DNA of 14,997 nucleotides. It comes from Conexibacter sp. Lineage in GTDB: Bacteria > Actinomycetota > Thermoleophilia > Solirubrobacterales > Solirubrobacteraceae. The DNA lies in assembly GCA_025964295.1 (NCBI GenBank), contig JAOPZD010000318.1:1-14997 (forward strand), written 5' to 3'. A model generated the notes under the pieces. The model saw nothing but the letters and a program-made list of their open reading frames with translations. It was not told where the DNA came from and searched no databases. Both the position numbers and the translations under genes were made by a program. Positions 8,325 through 14,974 of the stretch are shown piece after piece (the stretch's first letter is position 1; the number at the start of each line of letters is the position of its first letter).

Positions 8325-8353
8325 CGCGAGCAGCGGCGCCGCCGTTGCTCGCG
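8325..8353. terminator. Hairpin between converging genes, likely shared transcription terminator
   Basis: CGCGAGCA (8325-8332) is an exact inverted copy of TGCTCGCG (8346-8353). The 13 bases between them add about five more pairs (one a G-T wobble), leaving a three-base loop. The result is a nearly continuous 13-bp GC-rich stem. It lies 18 bp after the stop of the + strand unit and about 70 bp past the stop of the - strand acyl-CoA synthetase gene, where a two-way terminator is expected. There is no U-run on either side, which is common in actinomycetes but makes the call less certain. The rest of the 8307-8425 interval shows nothing I can support. Confidence 0.55.
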
Positions 8354-8425
8354 GGGGCAGGATGAGTGAGCTCCACGCCGGCGAACGCACCGACCGCCAC
8401 CGCTACGAGGGGAAGGTGTACACGC

Positions 8426-10234
8426 TCAAGGCGAGTACAGGGCCTCGATCTCCGAAGCGTACTTCTCTGCGATCGGCTTGCGCCTGAGCTTCATCGTCGG
8501 GGTGAGCTCCTCGGAGTCTGGCGCCCAGTCGCCAGGGAGGATCTTGAACGCCTTGATCTGCTCAACGCGCGAGAGCTTCGCGTTGGCCCGGTCAACTGCC
8601 GCCGCGACCTCGCGGGTGATCCCCTCGTCCTGCCACGGAGCAGCGCCGCGACCGCCGTGTTCGATGGCGAAGGCGGCGGCCGCGGCCTGCTCGAGCGTGA
8701 TCAGCGCGATGTTGTAGGGGCGTCCGTCGCCGACTGCGACGGCCTGAGCTATGAGCGGGCACTCTTCGCGTAGCGCGCCCTCGATCTGCACCGGCGACAT
8801 GTTCTTGCCGTAGGAGTTGATGATGAGGTCCTTCTTGCGGTCGACGATACGGACAAAGCCGTTCTCGTCGACATCGGCGATGTCCCCGGTGGACAGCCAC
8901 CCGTCTTCGTCGATGGCCGCGCGCGTCGCCTCTGGCTGGTTGCGGTAGCCGACCATGTTCATCCCGCTGCGCAGCTGCAGTTCCCCGTCGGCGGCGAGCC
9001 GCATCTCCACGCCGGGCAGCGGACGGCCAACGGTGCCGATGCGGAAGTGATCGGGGTGGGAGAAGACCGCGCCGAAGCCGGTGGTCTCGGTAAGACCGTA
9101 GCCCTCGAAGACCCGCACGCCGATGGCGTTGAACCACTCCACCAGCGCACGTGGGGAAGGCGCGCCCCCGATCCCGGTGGCGACGGCGCGGCCGAGGCCG
9201 AACGGGACGATGAAGCGCTCGCGCAGTAGCGCGCGCGCCCGCTGGACCTCCGCCGCCAGGTCGGCGGGCAGCGCCTCGTCGGCTTGCTCGAGTCGGACGC
9301 CCTGCAGGCTCACAGCGATGGCGGCGCGCAGGTGCTCGCGCGGCTCCGGGTCCATATCGGCGATGCGCCCGTCGATGACCTCCTTGAGCTTCTGCCACAT
9401 GCGTGGGAGCAGCCACAGGTGGTCTGGTTGCACTTCGCGAATGACGTCGAAGACAGCATTGCGGTCCGGGCAGCTGGTGGTCGTCGCGCCATACGCGATG
9501 GGCATGTACTGCGACCAGTCGCGCTCGGCGATGTGCGCCATCGGCATGAACGAGATGACGTTCTCGCGCGGCAGTGGCACGACCTGGTCGATGCTGCGCA
9601 GCAGCGCCATGACGTTGCCGTGGCTGAGCTGGGCGGCTTTTGGTGGACCCGTTGTGCCAGAGGTGTAGATGATCGTCAGCACGTCGTCCGGAGTGACCGC
9701 CCGCCAGCGGGCTTCGAAGTCGAACTCGGGGTCGCCGGCCGCGACGAGCTCGTCCAGCGTCATCGCCTCGTCGGCAGCGCCATCGACCACGATGATGTGG
9801 GCCAGCCGGCTGTACTGGCTGGCCGCCTCGAGCACGGTGGGCAGGAAGGCTTGCTCGGTGACGAAGATCGTGCTCTCCGCGTTGGCGAGGCGTTCGGCAA
9901 TCTGGGTCGCGGAGGAGGTGTTGTAGACCGAGAAGGGGACCGCGCCCAAGTGCACGGCGGCCATGTCGACGAGGTGGAACTCGGGCCGGTTGGTCAGCTG
10001 GATCGCCAACGTGCTTCCGGGGGAGAGGCCGAGTGATGCCAGGCCGGCGGCCAGGAGCGCCACATGCTCGCCGTACTCCCTCCACGTGATCTCGGTCGCG
10101 CCGTCGGCGGTCCGCAGCGCGATGCGGTTGGCGCAGCTGGCTGCGGTCGCCTGAAAAGCCGCGCAGACCGTGGCGGCGTCGTAGGAGGCTTGCGCTGCCT
10201 TCACGGGTGGCGCGGACGTGGGGGTGCTACCCAT
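8426..10234 (-). CDS. Long-chain-type acyl-CoA synthetase (AMP-dependent, FadD15/FACL-like), 602 aa
   Basis: This enzyme activates a carboxylic acid to an acyl-AMP and then to an acyl-CoA thioester. The adenylation motifs are intact: P-loop YTSGTTGPPK (190-199), GYGLTETTG (378-386), STGD (448-451), VDRKKDLI (464-471) and the C-terminal catalytic-lysine motif PTMKLRRK (about 579-586, Lys582). The MPMAHIAERDWSQY segment and the 600-residue length place it with the long-chain COG1022 branch rather than with acetyl-CoA synthetases. The start is the ATG at 10234, nine bases after a strong AGGAGGAG. An in-frame ATG at 10303 lies in the divergent promoter and is not believed. The gene is the only one on this strand and runs away from the aldehyde dehydrogenase, sharing its control region. 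The acid produced by that enzyme is a plausible substrate. Confidence 0.94.
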   Translation of the reverse strand: MGSTPTSAPPVKAAQASYDAATVCAAFQATAASCANRIALRTADGATEITWREYGEHVALLAAGLASLGLSPGSTLAIQLTNRPEFHLVDMAAVHLGAVPFSVYNTSSATQIAERLANAESTIFVTEQAFLPTVLEAASQYSRLAHIIVVDGAADEAMTLDELVAAGDPEFDFEARWRAVTPDDVLTIIYTSGTTGPPKAAQLSHGNVMALLRSIDQVVPLPRENVISFMPMAHIAERDWSQYMPIAYGATTTSCPDRNAVFDVIREVQPDHLWLLPRMWQKLKEVIDGRIADMDPEPREHLRAAIAVSLQGVRLEQADEALPADLAAEVQRARALLRERFIVPFGLGRAVATGIGGAPSPRALVEWFNAIGVRVFEGYGLTETTGFGAVFSHPDHFRIGTVGRPLPGVEMRLAADGELQLRSGMNMVGYRNQPEATRAAIDEDGWLSTGDIADVDENGFVRIVDRKKDLIINSYGKNMSPVQIEGALREECPLIAQAVAVGDGRPYNIALITLEQAAAAAFAIEHGGRGAAPWQDEGITREVAAAVDRANAKLSRVEQIKAFKILPGDWAPDSEELTPTMKLRRKPIAEKYASEIEALYSP

Positions 10235-10243
10235 TTCTGAACT

Positions 10244-10251
10244 CTCCTCCT
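10244..10251 (-). promoter_or_regulatory. Strong ribosome binding site for the acyl-CoA synthetase
   Basis: Read on the - strand this is AGGAGGAG, nine bases before the ATG at 10234. It is the best Shine-Dalgarno sequence in the window and decides the start, excluding the 23-residue extension to 10303. Confidence 0.8.
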
Positions 10252-10293
10252 GGCTGCGTGAGCGGAACCGATGCTCGCCTTTGTGGGGTTCGT

Positions 10294-10318
10294 ATGGTAG
10301 CATGCTAATAACTACCGT
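10294..10318. promoter_or_regulatory. Palindromic candidate operator
   Basis: TAGCATGCTA at 10298-10307 is a perfect 10-bp palindrome. It overlaps a wider inverted repeat, ATGGTAG (10294-10300) against CTACCGT (10312-10318), which matches at six of seven positions with an 11-base spacer. The site lies within the divergent promoter, about 20-45 bases before the aldehyde dehydrogenase start. Its size fits a dimeric repressor of the TetR, GntR or MarR kind. No regulator gene is in the window, so the protein that binds it is unknown. Confidence 0.42.
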
Positions 10319-10338
10319 GGGACACCAAGGGAACTGAT

Positions 10339-11883
10339 ATGGCAGAGATGGTTGCGCCGCCGGTGGCTGCGGCGAGTCTGGACGTGATCTGTCCAGCCGA
10401 CGGTGCTCTGGTGGGGCGGGTTCCGGCGATGGACGCGGCCGCCGTCGCGCAGCTCGCAGACCAACTGCGCGCGGCGCAGCTGGACTGGGAGGCCATCGGA
10501 CCGCGTGGCAGGGCGGTCTGGCTGTCGCGGTGGCGCGACTGGATCCTCGACAACCGCGGGCGCCTGCTCGAGCTGACCCAGCAGGAGTCCGGCAAGTCCT
10601 GGGGTGACACGACCGGCGAGCTGCAGGTCTGCCTGGAGGTGCTCAACTACTACGCCAGCCGGGCGCCGAAGTTCCTCGCTGAGCAGACTCCGCGCCCACA
10701 CGGCCTGATCTCGGCCGCCAAGCGCCTGCGCCTCACGTACCGCCCCCATCCGCTGGTCGGTGTCATCTCTCCGTGGAACTACCCGCTGTGCATGCCGATG
10801 ATGGACATCGCGCCCGCGCTGATGGCCGGCTGCGCCGTGCTGTCCAAGCCGTCCGAGGAGACGCCGCTCGCGTGGCAGGAGGTCGTCCGCGGCTGGCGCG
10901 AAGAGATCGGCGCGCCCAAGGTGCTCACGTGCGTGACAGGCCGCGCGGAGGCGGGCGCGGCGGTAGTCGAGCTCGTCGACATGGTTCAGTTCACCGGCTC
11001 GGTTGCCACCGGTCGCAAGGTCGGCGCGCGCGCAGGAGAGCGGCTCATCCCCTGCAGCCTCGAGCTCGGCGGCAACGACGCGATGCTCGTGCTGGCCGAC
11101 GCGGACGTCGAGCGCGCCGCTCGAGGCGCGACGTGGGGCTCGCTCTATAACGCAGGCCAGTCGTGCATCGCCGTCGAGCGGATCTACGTGGAAGCGCCGG
11201 TTTACGACCAGTTCGTGGAACAGCTTGTCGAGAACGTGCAGGGGCTGCGCCAGGGCATGGACGCGCCAGGCACATTCGCGACCGACGTCGGCGCATGCGC
11301 TACTCAGGCGCAGATCGCGACCGTTCAGCGGCACGTCGACGATGCCGTCGCGCGCGGCGCGCGGGTACTCACCGGCGGCCAGGCGTCCGCCGAGGGCCTG
11401 TTCTTCGCGCCCACGGTCCTCGTGGACGTGGACCACACGATGGAGTGCATGCGTAGCGAGACCTTCGGGCCGATCCTGCCGGTGATGCGCGTAGCCGATG
11501 CCGAGGAGGCGGTGCGGCTTGCGAACGACTCGCCGCTCGGCCTCTCCGCGACGGTGTGGACGCGCGACCGGCGCCGCGGCCGCGAGCTCGCGCGCCGGCT
11601 GGAAGTAGGCGCGGTCCTCATCAACGACGCGATGGCGAACATCTTTCAGTTCGCGGTGCCGCACGGCGGCTGGCGCGACTCGGGGGTGGGCTCGCGGTTC
11701 GGCGGGGCGAACGGCATACGGAAGTTCTGCCGCACGCAGGCAGTGCTGATCGGCCGGATGGATCTGAAGTCGGAGGTCCAGTGGTACCCCTACTCCCCGG
11801 CGAAGAGCCAGATCCTCGGGCGCCTCACCGTGCTGCTCGGCGCGCGCGACTGGCGCCGTCGCCTCGGGCGCGAGAAGCATTGA
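10339..11883 (+). CDS. NAD(P)-dependent aldehyde dehydrogenase, 514 aa
   Basis: This is an aldehyde dehydrogenase superfamily enzyme that oxidises an aldehyde to a carboxylic acid. The catalytic residues are in place: Asn147 in SPWNYP, Lys170 in LSKPSEE, the general base Glu242 in LELGGND and the nucleophile Cys276 in NAGQSCIAVER. The family segment ETFGPILPVM is also present. The last ~35 residues (from about WYPYSPAKSQILGRL) extend past the core and are hydrophobic then basic (RDWRRRLGREKH); they could rest on a membrane, as in some fatty-aldehyde enzymes. AAGGGA six bases upstream supports the start. Substrate is not readable from sequence; its place before a CYP125-like P450 and divergent from an acyl-CoA synthetase suggests a lipid or sterol side-chain aldehyde. 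A GabD2-like succinic-semialdehyde role is the alternative. Confidence 0.93.
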   Translation: MAEMVAPPVAAASLDVICPADGALVGRVPAMDAAAVAQLADQLRAAQLDWEAIGPRGRAVWLSRWRDWILDNRGRLLELTQQESGKSWGDTTGELQVCLEVLNYYASRAPKFLAEQTPRPHGLISAAKRLRLTYRPHPLVGVISPWNYPLCMPMMDIAPALMAGCAVLSKPSEETPLAWQEVVRGWREEIGAPKVLTCVTGRAEAGAAVVELVDMVQFTGSVATGRKVGARAGERLIPCSLELGGNDAMLVLADADVERAARGATWGSLYNAGQSCIAVERIYVEAPVYDQFVEQLVENVQGLRQGMDAPGTFATDVGACATQAQIATVQRHVDDAVARGARVLTGGQASAEGLFFAPTVLVDVDHTMECMRSETFGPILPVMRVADAEEAVRLANDSPLGLSATVWTRDRRRGRELARRLEVGAVLINDAMANIFQFAVPHGGWRDSGVGSRFGGANGIRKFCRTQAVLIGRMDLKSEVQWYPYSPAKSQILGRLTVLLGARDWRRRLGREKH

Positions 11884-11927
11884 CGCTCGCGCGCATGCCT
11901 CTTCTCGATTTCGTGAAACCAACCACT

Positions 11928-11933
11928 CAGGAG
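11928..11933 (+). promoter_or_regulatory. Ribosome binding site for the P450
   Basis: CAGGAG lies five bases before the ATG at 11939 and supports that start. The 55-bp gap after the aldehyde dehydrogenase shows no hairpin, so the P450 is probably on the same message. Confidence 0.65.
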
Positions 11934-11938
11934 TCAGC

Positions 11939-13192
11939 ATGTCCCTAACGCTTGACAGCATCGACATCTCGCGCACCGCCTTCTGGGACCAGCCCATCGA
12001 CGAGCGGGATGAGGCCTTCGCCCTGCTGCGCCGCGACACGCCCGTCTTCTGGAGCGGCCCCCCGGAGTCCGAGCTTCTTCCGCCGGAGCTGAACACGCAC
12101 GGCTTCTGGTCGCTCACGAGGTACGAGGACATACGCCTCGCGAGCCGGACGCCGAAGATCTTCTCCTCAGCGCGAGGCATCACCATGGAGGACTTCACGC
12201 CCGAGATGACGGCTGCGCAGTCGTTCATGGCGATGGACGCGCCCCGTCACACCCAACTGCGCGGGATCACCCAGCAGGCATTCTCGCCCGCGAACATGCG
12301 CCGGATCGGCGAGATGATCCAGGGGCACGCGCGCGACGTGGTCACCGAGATGGCGCAGAAGGGCGAGGGCGACTTCGTCGAGGAGGTCTCGATCAAGCTG
12401 CCGAAGCGCATCTTCGCGAGCTTCTTCGACCTTGAGGAGGGCGAGCGCCTGGACCGCACGGTCGATGCCGCGATGAAGTTTCTCGCATGGACCGACGCTG
12501 AGACGATGGGCGAGGGCGGCGCCATGGCCACGCTCGGACAGGTCGTGGGGACCCTCTACCAAACCGCGATCGAGCTGGCGCAGGAACGCCGTGCCAAGCC
12601 AGGCAACGATCTCATGACCTGGCTGGTCGAAGCGGAGCATGAAGGGCAGCGGCTCACGGACGAGGAAATCTGCAACTTCTTCGTCCTGCTCCCGATTGCG
12701 GCCAATGACACGACCCGCCACTCGACTGCGCAGGCGATCTACGCGCTCTCACGGTTCGCGGACGAGCGGAAGCTCCTGCTGCAGGACGTGCACGGCCGGG
12801 TCGAGGGCGTCGTCGAAGAAGTCCTCCGCTGGGCGACCCCGGTGATGCACATGCGCCGGACGCTGACTGAGGACACGGTCCTCCGGGACGCTGAGATGAA
12901 GGCTGGCGACAAGGTGGTCCTCTGGTACCGGTCGGGCAACCAGGACGAGGCCGTATTCGACAACCCAAGAGAGTTCAACATCTTGCGCGAGAAGAACCAG
13001 CACCTCGGCTTCGGCGGCGGCGGCCCTCACTACTGCCTTGGCAACGCCCTCGCCCGGACGACGCTCAAGGCGGTCCTTCTCGAGGTGTACACGCGTATCC
13101 CCGACATTTGTGCGCCGGAGCCGCAGTTCCTCGTCGGCAACTTCATGAACGGCATCAAGCGGCTGCCAGCGAGGTGGACCCCCGAGGGCTAG
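11939..13192 (+). CDS. Cytochrome P450, CYP125/CYP124-like, 417 aa
   Basis: This is a soluble bacterial class I P450 monooxygenase. The heme-binding loop is GFGGGGPHYCLGNALAR with Cys366 as the iron ligand, the ExxR pair is Glu294-Arg297 (EEVLRW), and the I-helix oxygen-activation motif is AANDTT (254-259). The segments MRRTLTEDT, VVLWYRSGNQDEAVF, NPREFNILR and the closing NGIKRLP match the style of the CYP125/CYP124 group, which hydroxylates the terminal methyl of sterol and branched isoprenoid side chains. The exact family needs a tree. No membrane anchor is present. It follows the aldehyde dehydrogenase and precedes a ferredoxin reductase, so its product alcohol may be passed to the GMC enzyme and then the dehydrogenase. 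One oddity: the glycine usual in the A-G-x-D/E-T-T motif is Ala255. Confidence 0.94.
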   Translation: MSLTLDSIDISRTAFWDQPIDERDEAFALLRRDTPVFWSGPPESELLPPELNTHGFWSLTRYEDIRLASRTPKIFSSARGITMEDFTPEMTAAQSFMAMDAPRHTQLRGITQQAFSPANMRRIGEMIQGHARDVVTEMAQKGEGDFVEEVSIKLPKRIFASFFDLEEGERLDRTVDAAMKFLAWTDAETMGEGGAMATLGQVVGTLYQTAIELAQERRAKPGNDLMTWLVEAEHEGQRLTDEEICNFFVLLPIAANDTTRHSTAQAIYALSRFADERKLLLQDVHGRVEGVVEEVLRWATPVMHMRRTLTEDTVLRDAEMKAGDKVVLWYRSGNQDEAVFDNPREFNILREKNQHLGFGGGGPHYCLGNALARTTLKAVLLEVYTRIPDICAPEPQFLVGNFMNGIKRLPARWTPEG

Positions 13193-13230
13193 CCGCCGGC
13201 TGGCCGCCGGAAACTGACCTTGCTCATCCC

Positions 13231-14628
13231 ATGACCGAAGAAGCTTCCTCCTCCGCTCCGCTGCGCGTCGCGATCATCGGCGCGGGGCCCTCCGGTTTCT
13301 ACGCCGCCGGCCAGCTGCTCGGCGACGGCTTCGAGGTCGATCTCTATGACGCGCTGCCGACGCCGTTCGGCCTGGTGCGGGCCGGCGTGGCGCCGGACCA
13401 TCCGAAGATCAAGACGGTCACGCGCGCGTTTGAGAAGATCGCGGCCAAGGACGGCTTTCGCTACTACGGCGGCGTGACGCTCGGCCAGGACGTGCGGCCG
13501 GGGGACCTGGAGGAGCGCTACCACGCGGTCCTGTATTCGTTCGGTACCGCGACGGACAACCATCTCGGGATCCCGGGGGAGGAGCTGCCGGGCTCGCATC
13601 CGGCCACCGAGTTCGTCGCCTGGTACAACGGTCACCCTGGCTGCGCCGACCATGACTACGACCTCACCGCCGAGCGCGTGGTCGTCGTGGGCAACGGCAA
13701 CGTCGCGATCGATGTGGCACGCATGATTGTCCTCGCCGAGGAGGAGCTGACGCCCACCGACACCGCCGACCACGCGATCACGAAGTTCGCCGGCGGCGCG
13801 GTGCAGGAGGTCATGCTGCTCGGCCGCCGCGGCCCGGCGCAGGCCGCGTTCACGAACCCGGAGCTGCTCGAGCTCGGCGAGCTCGCGGAGGCCGATGTGA
13901 TCGTGCACCCGGAGGACATGGAGCTGGACCCCGCGTCGGAGGCGTGGCTCGAGAGCGAGGACGCCCACACCACGAACCGCAAGAACGTGGCCATCATGCG
14001 CGACTACGCCCAGCGCGAGCCAAGTGGCAAGGGCCGCCGCGTGGTGCTCGAGTTCCTGTGGTCCCCCGTGGAGATCCTCGGCACCGACCGCGTGGAGGGC
14101 CTGCGCGTCGTGCGCAACCGCATCGAGGCCGGGCCTCTCGGCTCGCTCAAGGCGGTCGCCACCGACGAGGAGAAGGTCATCCCGTGCGGGATGGTCGTGC
14201 GCTCGATCGGCTACCGCGGCATCCCAATGGACGGCATCCCGTTCGACGAGCGCCGCGGCCTGATCCGCAACGAGGGCGGCCGCGTGCTCGAGGACGACGG
14301 CTCGGTGCGCACCGGCGTCTACGCCGTCGGCTGGATCAAGCGCGGCCCCTCCGGCGTCATCGGCACGAACAAGAAGGACGCCGCCGACACCGTCGCGCGC
14401 ATCCGCGAGGACGTCGAGGCGGGCCTGCTCGCCGCCGACAAGCCGTCCGCGGAGGAGGTCGACGCGTGGGTGCACAGCCACTTCCCGGACGTGATCGACT
14501 GGGCCGGCTGGCGCGCGATCGACGAGCACGAGACCGCCGCCGGCGAGGCGCAGGGCCGCCCGCGGGTCAAGCTCGTGCGCCTCGAGCACATGGCGGAGAT
14601 CGCGTCCGGCAGTGCCACCCGCGGCTGA
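13231..14628 (+). CDS. fprA: NADPH-ferredoxin reductase, FprA/adrenodoxin-reductase type, 465 aa
   Basis: This flavoprotein passes electrons from NADPH to a ferredoxin and is the usual first step of a class I P450 chain. The FAD motif is GAGPSG (17-22), followed by the family-specific PTPFGLVRAGVAPDHPKIK (43-61). The NADP-binding motif is VGNGNVAIDVARM (153-165) with the paired arginines GRRGPAQAAF at 198-207. The C-terminal SIGYRG and GWIKRGPSGVIGTNKKDA (367-384) complete the family pattern. The start is ATG 13231, 38 bp after the P450 stop; no clear Shine-Dalgarno is seen, and the frame is open further up into the P450 gene, but the fold begins only ten residues after this Met. It is almost certainly the reductase for the adjacent P450, although no ferredoxin gene is visible. 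Confidence 0.95.
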   Translation: MTEEASSSAPLRVAIIGAGPSGFYAAGQLLGDGFEVDLYDALPTPFGLVRAGVAPDHPKIKTVTRAFEKIAAKDGFRYYGGVTLGQDVRPGDLEERYHAVLYSFGTATDNHLGIPGEELPGSHPATEFVAWYNGHPGCADHDYDLTAERVVVVGNGNVAIDVARMIVLAEEELTPTDTADHAITKFAGGAVQEVMLLGRRGPAQAAFTNPELLELGELAEADVIVHPEDMELDPASEAWLESEDAHTTNRKNVAIMRDYAQREPSGKGRRVVLEFLWSPVEILGTDRVEGLRVVRNRIEAGPLGSLKAVATDEEKVIPCGMVVRSIGYRGIPMDGIPFDERRGLIRNEGGRVLEDDGSVRTGVYAVGWIKRGPSGVIGTNKKDAADTVARIREDVEAGLLAADKPSAEEVDAWVHSHFPDVIDWAGWRAIDEHETAAGEAQGRPRVKLVRLEHMAEIASGSATRG

Positions 14629-14765
14629 TCCGCCGGCGGTCGCAGCGGACCGAATGATGCCGCCCCTGCTGGTTTGATTGGCGCATGAGCGCAGCCGTGG
14701 GTGGGGCAGCAGGACGGCTGGCGGGATCGCCGAGGCGGCCGACGCCGCTCGTGCGAGTTGGCTAG
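14629..14765. other. Gap with no supported gene, possible recombination junction
   Basis: I find no convincing gene in these 137 bases. A 26-codon frame begins at ATG 14685 and ends at TAG 14763-14765; it is Gly/Arg/Pro-rich and lacks a clear ribosome binding site. It is in the same frame as the E1-beta-like remnant that follows but does not resemble E1 beta. A CCGCCGGCGG palindrome right after the fprA stop has no loop or U-run. The switch from intact fprA to a broken gene must lie here or just after. Confidence 0.4.
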
Positions 14766-14963
14766 GAGTCGCCGCCCGACGGCAGCTGGGGCGCGTCGCC
14801 GATCAACCGGGTCGTCCAGGAACACTTCGAGTGGCTCGCCGCCCCGCCGACGCTTGCGGCGGCCGAGGACACCCCCGTCCCGTACGCCCGTGAGCTCGAG
14901 GCGGCCTGGATGCCGTCGGTCGAGCGCAGCGTGCAGACGGTCACGCGCGTGAGCGCGTACTGA
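14766..14963 (+). pseudogene. C-terminal remnant of a 2-oxoacid dehydrogenase E1 beta subunit
   Basis: The frame after the TAG at 14763 runs 65 codons to TGA 14961-14963. Its residues 18-54 read like the extreme end of pyruvate/branched-chain dehydrogenase E1 beta (transketolase C-domain): VQEHFEWLAAPP, then DTPVPYA and LEAAWMPSVER, matching the family's helix, the D-(T/V)-P-x-P-Y/F turn and the final PSVER helix. A full E1 beta has about 320-330 residues; only the last ~50 are recognisable and fprA ends just upstream, so the N-terminal six-sevenths cannot be present in any frame. The likely reading is a truncated gene left by deletion or insertion. The following start codon in E2 position strengthens the identification. 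It was recognised from memory of the family, without an alignment. Confidence 0.62.
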
Positions 14964-14967
14964 GGAG
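14962..14967 (+). promoter_or_regulatory. Ribosome binding site for the gene running off the right edge
   Basis: GAGGAG overlaps the TGA of the E1-beta remnant and lies seven bases before the ATG at 14975. This is a normal coupled junction, so the downstream gene appears to have kept its own translation start. Confidence 0.65.
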
Positions 14968-14974
14968 CCGGTCC

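Larger units (their letters stand above)
10235..10338. promoter_or_regulatory. Divergent control region between acyl-CoA synthetase and aldehyde dehydrogenase
   Basis: This 104-bp gap must hold the promoters of both the leftward acyl-CoA synthetase and the rightward aldehyde dehydrogenase/P450 set. It has the most AT-rich stretch near by, about 10290-10315. A possible -35-like TTGTGG at 10281-10286 points right, but I cannot fix a convincing -10, so no exact promoter is called. An AAGGGA ribosome binding site (10327-10332) precedes the aldehyde dehydrogenase ATG by six bases. The palindrome entered separately sits in the middle, as expected for a repressor that controls both directions. Confidence 0.6.

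Noticed and set aside
8362..8487. Short + strand frame starting MSELHAGERTDRHRYEGK after the hairpin
   Set aside because: The first 25 codons look mildly gene-like and a purine-rich stretch precedes the ATG, but the second half runs antisense through the end of the acyl-CoA synthetase gene and nothing is recognised. It could be a remnant of a lost gene start, with too little to support it.
8592..10085. Open frame of 497 codons in another - strand frame overlapping the acyl-CoA synthetase
   Set aside because: Arg/Gly/Ala-rich out-of-frame reading of the real gene, with no motifs.
10235..10303. 23-residue N-terminal extension of the acyl-CoA synthetase to ATG 10303
   Set aside because: That ATG lies in the palindrome of the divergent promoter and has no ribosome binding site, whereas AGGAGGAG precedes the ATG at 10234.
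10312..12228. Open frame of 638 codons on the - strand opposite the aldehyde dehydrogenase and P450 start
   Set aside because: Long antisense frames are expected opposite GC-rich third-position genes; the translation is low-complexity Arg/Ala/His-rich and has no family motifs, while the + strand has complete enzyme motifs.
13189..14589. Open frame of 466 codons on the - strand opposite fprA
   Set aside because: Compositional shadow of fprA: Val/Leu/Asp/His/Arg-rich repeats of the kind produced by reversed GC3 codons, no recognisable domain.
14630..14639. CCGCCGGCGG palindrome right after the fprA stop, as a terminator
   Set aside because: A ten-base palindrome with no loop and no U-run is common by chance at this GC content.
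14678..14893. + strand frame of 71 codons overlapping the E1-beta remnant
   Set aside because: It needs a non-ATG start, lacks a ribosome binding site, and its later part is an out-of-frame reading of the E1-beta-like segment.
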